Below, one piece after another: positions 58,634 to 64,000 of a stretch of 64,000 nt of DNA. Origin of the DNA: Liolophura sinensis. Its lineage: Eukaryota > Mollusca > Polyplacophora > Chitonida > Chitonidae. The notes beneath the pieces are model-generated. The model was not told the DNA's origin, made no database searches, and saw only the letters and a program-made list of their open reading frames with translations. Position 1 is the first letter of the stretch. The number at the start of each line of letters is the position of its first letter. The stretch is taken from assembly GCF_032854445.1 (NCBI RefSeq), contig NC_088303.1, forward strand, positions 17,241,501 to 17,305,500, given 5' to 3'. The position numbers and the translations under genes are program-made.

Positions 58634-58994
58634 GTGAGTGAGTGCTTGGGGTTTAACGTCGTACTCAACAATTTTTCAGTCATATGACGACGAAGGAATC
58701 ATTAGGGTGCATGCACGTGTAATGTGCCTCCTTGTTGCAGGGCGGATTTCCACCGCTCTTTTATTTAGTGCTGCATCACTGAGACGACTTACCGAAGGCA
58801 AGTAAGCCGCCCCGCCCGAGCCATTATACTGATACGGGTCAACCAGTCGTTGCACTATCCCCTTCATGCTGAACGCCAAGCGAGGAAGTTACAACTTCCT
58901 CTTTTAAAGTCTTAGGTGTGACTCGACCAAGGATTGATCCTGGATCTACCGGTCCCGAAGCGGACGCTCTACCAACTGTGCTATCCGGGCCGGT
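58634..58994 (-). mobile_element. SINE-1 family copy, full length, tRNA-derived, perfect 13-bp TSD
   Basis: Reference copy for the family here. On the minus strand it starts at 58994 with 'ccggcccggatagcacagtt' (A box TAGCACAGTTGG), then a B-box-like 'ggtcgagtcac', a ~230-bp body, and a (CACT)n tail ending at 58634. AAGAGTTTATTGA flanks it at 58621-58633 and 58995-59007. At 361 bp it includes the segment missing from the 3393 copy. The clean duplication suggests a fairly recent insertion. Confidence 0.95.
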
Positions 58995-59112
58995 AAGAGT
59001 TTATTGAAGCCGTCCTGTCACATCGATGTACCACAACTTTACTGGATTCCAAAAATGCTTAAAAATCTATAGAAATCTCGTATTATTGCGAATCAATGTT
59101 CGCAATGTTCAA

Positions 59113-59198
59113 GGGGGATATTCCATCGTTGATCTGGGGGATATTCCATCGTTGATTTGGGGGATATTCCATCGTTGATTTGGGGGATATTCCATCGT
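59113..59198. repeat. Minisatellite, 23-bp unit, 3.8 copies
   Basis: 'gggggatattccatcgttga' + 'ttt' repeated. The first unit has tct instead of ttt. Confidence 0.95.
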
Positions 59199-59759
59199 AC
59201 ATATTAAGTATCCTAAATTACTTAATTCCTCTCTAGTATATAGTGCATATATTAAAAGCAAAGTGTTAAACAAAATGTTAGGAGTGGAATCTAAACAAAA
59301 GTACAGCATGTGTTGACCTGAAGTTTTACGTGCATATAAAGCACAATGATACAAGAGGGGTGCTCCATCGCTGGCCAAATTCACGATATCAGTACTTTAT
59401 GAATTGAGCTGAAGTTTTTCATTCATGTGTCTCCAATGTAGTCTTCAGAGGTTATGCTTCATGGTTTCAGTTCTAATGATTTGCCCTCAGATGCTGGGGG
59501 ATAAGGCTGCATGGTCGAAAAAATTTTGCGTACATTCCTACGCGAATAAAGTTCTGCGTTTTGTGCAACTTGAACCTTGGCCTATCGGGAGGGTAAATTA
59601 TTTATTGTTGTGGATGGCCTTTGAGAACCGTTGATTGGTCACACGATCGCAGTTCAGTTGGGTGTTCGAAAATTCAGATCTGACTTAAATGTGGCACGGG
59701 TTGACATTTACGATTTGAATGAACTTAGGTTATGTTTCGAAATAGTAGGGACATTTAAA

Positions 59760-60240
59760 GGCTATAAAGCGAAAATTCACATCAGCACGCGAATTTCGAC
59801 CAGCCGACACACCGAATCCCGTTTTCACTTGCGAGACAAGCTCAAAGAACGTGGGCATTGTCGAACGAGTCGACGGCCAAGGTCTCTGGGTAAGCCCTAT
59901 CGTGGTCGTGTCGAAACTTTCAGGCAAAATCCAGTTATGCGCAGAACGAGGTTTTTACTGGTGCGCGACACCCTATACCAACTGTAGAAGCTGCTCTCCA
60001 CAACACGAGCAACAACATCATCTCGGATTGTACTGTTACAAAAAGCTGATGTTTGGGATTAGCTCAGCCAGTGAATTGTATCAGGACATTATACAGCAGT
60101 AACTCCAAGTGTGTGAAGGTGCTCAAAATCTGTCTGATGACATCGTGATTGACGCACCAGATGCTCGCGAACACGACAGGCGCCTACGTAAAGTGCTCGA
60201 CCTTTTGTCCGGAAAAGACATTACGCCAACGCATTTGATG
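59760..60240 (+). pseudogene. Reverse transcriptase remnant
   Basis: In one frame 'VERVDGQGLWVSPIVVVSK' (59860-59920) fits the start of the palm. Another frame gives 'LMFGISSASELYQDI' (60047-60092). 'NLSDDIVID' (about 60127) is the second catalytic DD box, still intact. Between about 59950 and 60035 the sequence is too short for the family, so the part with the first catalytic aspartate is missing or collapsed. A stop follows 'IIQQ'. Not functional. Confidence 0.9.
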
Positions 60241-60249
60241 CGTTGAAGC

Positions 60250-60640
60250 CAAGACTGTCTGAAGCGAAGACGCTTGCGTATTACGACCGTAACGCGAAAA
60301 CGTGTGTTATCGCAGACGCGAGCCCTGTTGGACTCGGCGCGGTTGTGCACAATGTGACTAAAAGTAGTTAACGCCAAGTCGTGAGTTATGCGAGACGTAG
60401 TTTGAGTGACGTGGAGAAACGCTACTCACAGACAGAAAAGGGTATTCTTGCTTTCCATTGGGCATGCGAGAGATTCAACCTTTACAATTATGGGAAAGAC
60501 TTTGACTTGCCCACAGACCATGAACCATTGGAGCTGATTTACCCCAAACACTCTAAGCCGTAAGCGAAAACTGAGCTTTGGGTACTGAGGTTACAACCAT
60601 ATTCGTTCACTATACGCCCGGGAAAATTAATATCGCTGAC
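60250..60640 (+). pseudogene. RNase H remnant
   Basis: 'CVIADASPVGLGAVVHN' (about 60302-60352) holds the first catalytic aspartate. 'RYSQTEKGILAF' (about 60420-60455) holds the conserved glutamate, and 'TDHEPLELI' (60515-60540) holds the next aspartate. At least two in-frame stops separate these, near 60368 and 60562. Confidence 0.9.
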
Positions 60641-60879
60641 GCGTTGTCAGGATTGACACAGACAACGGAAAGATTTGTTCCGGTCCGCAGATACGTCGTT
60701 GAGGAATACATCCGATTTGCAGCAGAAAATGCGGTTCTAGCGTCCATATGAGCAAGGACGTAGAGCGCTAACCTGCAGTGGGCGTCGAATTCTTAGATAT
60801 TCGAGAGAGCATGAAGTCAAGGGAATGGAACTCTAAGAGAGTTCATCGTTACAGTTCTATTCGGAATGAACCGAGCGTA

Positions 60880-61560
60880 TCAGATCAATTAGTTTTGTCA
60901 GGCAAGCATTGAAGCTTGCACACGAGGGCTACCAGGGTATCGTTAAAACGAAAATGAGATTGCGTACAAAGGTGTGGTGGCCAGGTAGGCCCTGTATATC
61001 GAGAGGCCAAAAATTTGTGCAAGAGCTGTCACCCTTGTCAACTGGTGAGCCAACCACTCACATCAACATTCCCAACTAACCAGCAGGAAGAATTATCGCT
61101 TGACCTAATGGGGTCACTACCGTCTGAATGTCATATTCCAATATAACAGACAAGGGTGCAAACGTTGTGTCTAAGGAACTCGAGGATTACCTGGTAGAAA
61201 ACAGAATTCTACACCGTGAAGTCACCTCCTTTGGTTACAGGCAAACAGTGAAGTAAAGAGACAAAATAAAAAAAATCCTAAAAACCTTACGAATTGCTCA
61301 GGCAGAGCAGACTGATCGGAAGAGAGAACTCAACAAATTCCTCCTTGCGTACAAAAGGACACCCCATGTCACAACCGGTGTTAGTCGTGCTGAACTGTTA
61401 TTTGGCCGACAAAGTCAACACGTTTTCCACAGCCGCAGATACCATTCAGAAGTCCACGATTCTGATGCGAAGAGAAAGGTAGTCGGAAAAGATTATGCCG
61501 ACCAAAGACACCGCTGTTGGAGACATCGAAAGTACTCGCGTGTACGCGTATCTTAGAGTT
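60880..61560 (+). pseudogene. Integrase remnant
   Basis: 'HEGYQGIVKTKMRLR' and 'KVWWPG' (60920-60985) then 'CHPCQLV' (61027-61047) correspond to the HHCC zinc-binding N-terminus. 'LSLDLMGSLPS' (about 61095-61130) begins the catalytic core. Most of the core is lost by deletion near 61140-61200. The 3' part resumes with 'LRIAQAEQTDRKRELNKFLL' (about 61285-61345) and 'TPHVTTGVSRAELLFGRQ' (61360-61412). No complete DDE triad remains. Confidence 0.88.
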
Positions 61561-62962
61561 ATGGTTGTTTGAGCAGCATGGTGTGTTGAATATACTCATT
61601 TGGTTTGAATGGAGTCTCCGTGTTATATCTGTCAACATCCAGTAAGGAAACTCAACAGTAGAATTGTATGACCAAAGAACAAGTACATACTGCATAAATA
61701 TAGTTCAAGTCACATTGATCAGAAAAGTAGGTCATCTTCACAACAAATTTGAATTTTCTTCATTTTTTTATTTTACGAACAAAAATGTTGCCGTCAAATG
61801 TCCACACATTGTGGATTTTCCTTAACTTTTTCTGGGCTTGTCCTGCCTGGAATGGAGTGTGGCGAGCCTTTGTGAGACCTTCATTGACATATATTCCGGA
61901 CAGAGAAGGCAATTTGCGTATTTTGAGCAATTTGATATGTTGTCTGTCTCTGCCAACAAAGTGAAAACGTGCAATGTCATTTTTTATTGTCGAAACTTTT
62001 ACTTCCTTTCCCAGTGTATACTTACAGCGTTGTCCGTTGTTTCATTTTCCAGGTTATTTTCAGGTTATAGGGCGGTAATTCTTTCGATTTGACGTCGGCT
62101 GTACTGTTCGGCATGGACACACTCTTTTTTCAAGTTTACTGTCTCTACCTGTGATTCAGAGAGGATACTCCATCGATAAGATTGTTATCTTTTTGAGTAC
62201 AGGCATCTAGAAGTTCGTCATTCTCATTAAGCCTCTATTCAGCGGCTTTCAAATCTGTTGAAAGACACGTTATTTTAGAGTCACTCCCCGTCATAAGTCC
62301 TGTTGCTTGTTTCACAGTCTATAATCCAGTCTTTGTTGATTGCGATGATCAATCAATGCTTCTAAATTTGCAATCATTTCGGATGGGACTGAGATTGAGC
62401 CATGGTTGGAATATCTGGCTCTGAGAGAATTTACACGTTATAGTTTGGGTTCTGCAAAGCTTTTGTCGACTTATGCTTCGTATGTGATCGACTTGTAGAT
62501 CTCGTGCCCTCACTCGTTGTTTGAGTTCAGCTCTCCGATCATTAGCACGGGACCCATTGAGGTAATTGGCTGTTCTTCGCGGCCATTTTGTCACTGTCTT
62601 TCACTTAGCAGTCGAATGCTCAGATGAATTTTTCTTCTACGCTTTTAAAAAGCTTGCGTGTTCAAGCCAGATTTTCTAGCAAGTCCCTCTATAGTAGTTA
62701 AAAGAATCATCTCCCGTTTTATGTGGAACAAACACTCTGCATTAGGAACACATTAGGCACCTCAAAAGTTACGGAGCTCACAACCACTTGTTTGCCGTAT
62801 CCGCAATCTTAATGTGCCAGGTGGTTTCTGTTGAACATAGTTTTGGAATTTGGTCTTGCGATTATTGACCCGGAACTTTCATTTTAGTTGACTGGTATGT
62901 GAATGTCTGTTCCAATGCCTAGACTTCATCTTTGGTATTGTATAGTAACATAGGTAATACCC
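61561..62962. other. Unrecognised sequence between retroelement and TIR element
   Basis: No frame above about 104 residues and no repeat seen. It may include the unrecognised 3' end of the retroelement, but no polypurine tract plus LTR start is clear. Confidence 0.5.
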
Positions 62963-62966
62963 CACA

Positions 62967-64000
62967 ATTAAAGTGAACATAAAGTATTATATATACATAT
63001 AATATATATATGTATATAGTCACTATATACATATAGAAAAAATGATACAGGACACAGCTATCAAAGAAAAATATGTAAAAACTTGTATAATGCCGAGAAG
63101 ATGAAGTTCAGCATTGGGGATATGGCATTGATAAACAATTAACTCCGAGTACCCATGTTGTAGAAGCCCTTATGAACTGGGCCAATCACTAGCGCTGATA
63201 GCGTCACGTGATAATTGGCTTTCACGTCAAAAAACCTGTTAGTTCTCGATTGTCAGTGTGGTTTGTTATAGTGGATAGACAGATATCGGTGAAATAAATT
63301 GGATTTTGCGGTTAGTTTAAGAGTTAAACTGATGCACTTTAAACCACACCTTTATGAGTAGGGAACTGAGAACGGTTGCCCGTGTCACAATGCGAACATG
63401 TTGGGCAGGATACTACAGTAACTTGTCAGGGTGAGTTGGCAAGAAACGGCCTCGGAAGAGTCATGGCTTGAAGAAAAATTAGTAACTTTGCATTCTTTTT
63501 CCTTAGCAAAGTCAGATTTATTACTAAACTATCTTTCCAAAATCAGAATGAAATGGTCCATTATCAATGTGAAGGTCCTGCCATGTTCGGTAAATTCCCT
63601 GAAGTCGGTACAGCAACTAGACCAAATGCTTACATCCATGCAGGATGAGGACGAGCAGAACCGCTAACACACGACGCTTGTGTCCACGAACGTCGCTCTG
63701 ATTGGAGCACCAAACTAAAAGAAACATCGGCCCTTTGAACACGGAACAGAGCTGATACTCAACGGTTGGGTATCGGGCGTTTTTCTTTGTATTTTCTCAG
63801 TGTCAGATTGTTTAATACTGACGTTACGGGAGAGCTCCCAGGTTTTGTGACGTCACTCTAGATAGCTAAGACATGGCAAAATGGCGTCACCAAATGAGTG
63901 GTTAGGTACTGATTATTGTCTGCTCTTTTTTTTGTTGATAAGGGGTGTAGAATTTTTTAAATATTTTTAGAACATTTCTTGAATATTACTTTATTAATTA
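62967..64000 (+). mobile_element. TIR DNA transposon, right copy, cut by window end
   Basis: It begins 'ttaaagtgaacataaag', the same terminus as the left copy at 1668-3336, and runs as its inverted counterpart to the last base. By comparison only about 20-30 bp are missing beyond the window. An AT-rich palindromic stretch at 62981-63040 replaces the MITE of the left copy. The CRE-like TGACGTCA is kept near 63850. Stops and indels break the shared frame. Confidence 0.7.
63431..63667 (+). CDS. Frame inside the right TIR element copy
   Basis: 78 residues. Shares 'FSLAKSDLL', 'KIRMK' and 'CSVNSLK' with the minus frame 2043-2399, but its first 15 residues are in a shifted register compared with that copy. 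Function unknown. Likely a decayed remnant. Confidence 0.2.
   Translation: MSWQETASEESWLEEKLVTLHSFSLAKSDLLLNYLSKIRMKWSIINVKVLPCSVNSLKSVQQLDQMLTSMQDEDEQNR

Larger units (their letters stand above)
59690..61560 (+). pseudogene. Decayed Ty3/Gypsy-type pol region
   Basis: Pieces of reverse transcriptase, RNase H and integrase lie in the family order on the plus strand, split among all three frames by stops and small indels. Before the RT, 'PTHRIPFSLARQ'-like wording (about 59800) marks the usual linker after protease. No gag or protease is recognised in 59200-59690, and no LTR pair was found around it. The upstream ORFs at 59425-59634 and 59631-59987 overlap its start. This is a dead retroelement, not a host gene. 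The domains are listed below. Confidence 0.9.

Overview
This window reads as non-coding, repeat-rich DNA from an animal nuclear genome. The most likely source is a mollusc or other lophotrochozoan. The reasons are low GC, no long non-repetitive reading frame, many tRNA-derived SINEs of two families that resemble those I associate with mollusc genomes, many small inverted-repeat DNA transposons (MITEs), one solo LTR, one decayed Ty3/Gypsy pol region, and several minisatellite arrays. I see no bacterial operon, no CRISPR array, no rRNA gene and no convincing host protein-coding gene. The taxon call is an inference from repeat style and was not searched.

Layout. 0.2-5 kb: an old, degenerate tandem-repeat landscape, with a clean 157-bp satellite core at 4.0-4.8 kb. 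It is invaded by SINEs and by a ~1 kb terminal-inverted-repeat (TIR) element that itself carries a nested MITE. 5-14 kb: mostly AT-rich unique sequence with microsatellites. 14.3-16.0 kb: a large 36/39-bp minisatellite with open frames on both strands. 16-29 kb: unique sequence with scattered SINEs and one MITE. 29.2-29.9 kb: two minisatellites. 31.8-36.5 kb: a cluster of MITEs and SINEs, including a 19-bp minisatellite inside a SINE-like host and a SINE inserted in a MITE with a perfect target-site duplication. 38.6-40.8 kb: a 45-bp minisatellite. 42.8-44.1 kb: a Foldback-like element whose two long inverted arms are arrays of a 77-bp dimer. 47 kb: a dispersed repeat and a second copy of the MITE seen at 18.6 kb. 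50.75-51.75 kb: a 995-bp solo LTR. 51.8-58 kb: further DNA-transposon-like pieces and duplicated segments, plus one weak candidate exon. 58.2-61.6 kb: SINEs, a 23-bp minisatellite and a broken Ty3/Gypsy pol region. From 62.97 kb to the end: a second, inverted copy of the ~1 kb TIR element found at 1.7 kb.

Nothing here forms a pathway. The features interact by nesting: SINE into MITE, MITE into TIR element, and minisatellite inside SINE. That nesting gives a relative order of insertions. AT-rich stretches dense in homeodomain-type TAATTA motifs (about 10.9-11.3 kb and 20.1-20.4 kb) could be regulatory DNA of a gene outside the window, but the sequence alone cannot show this.
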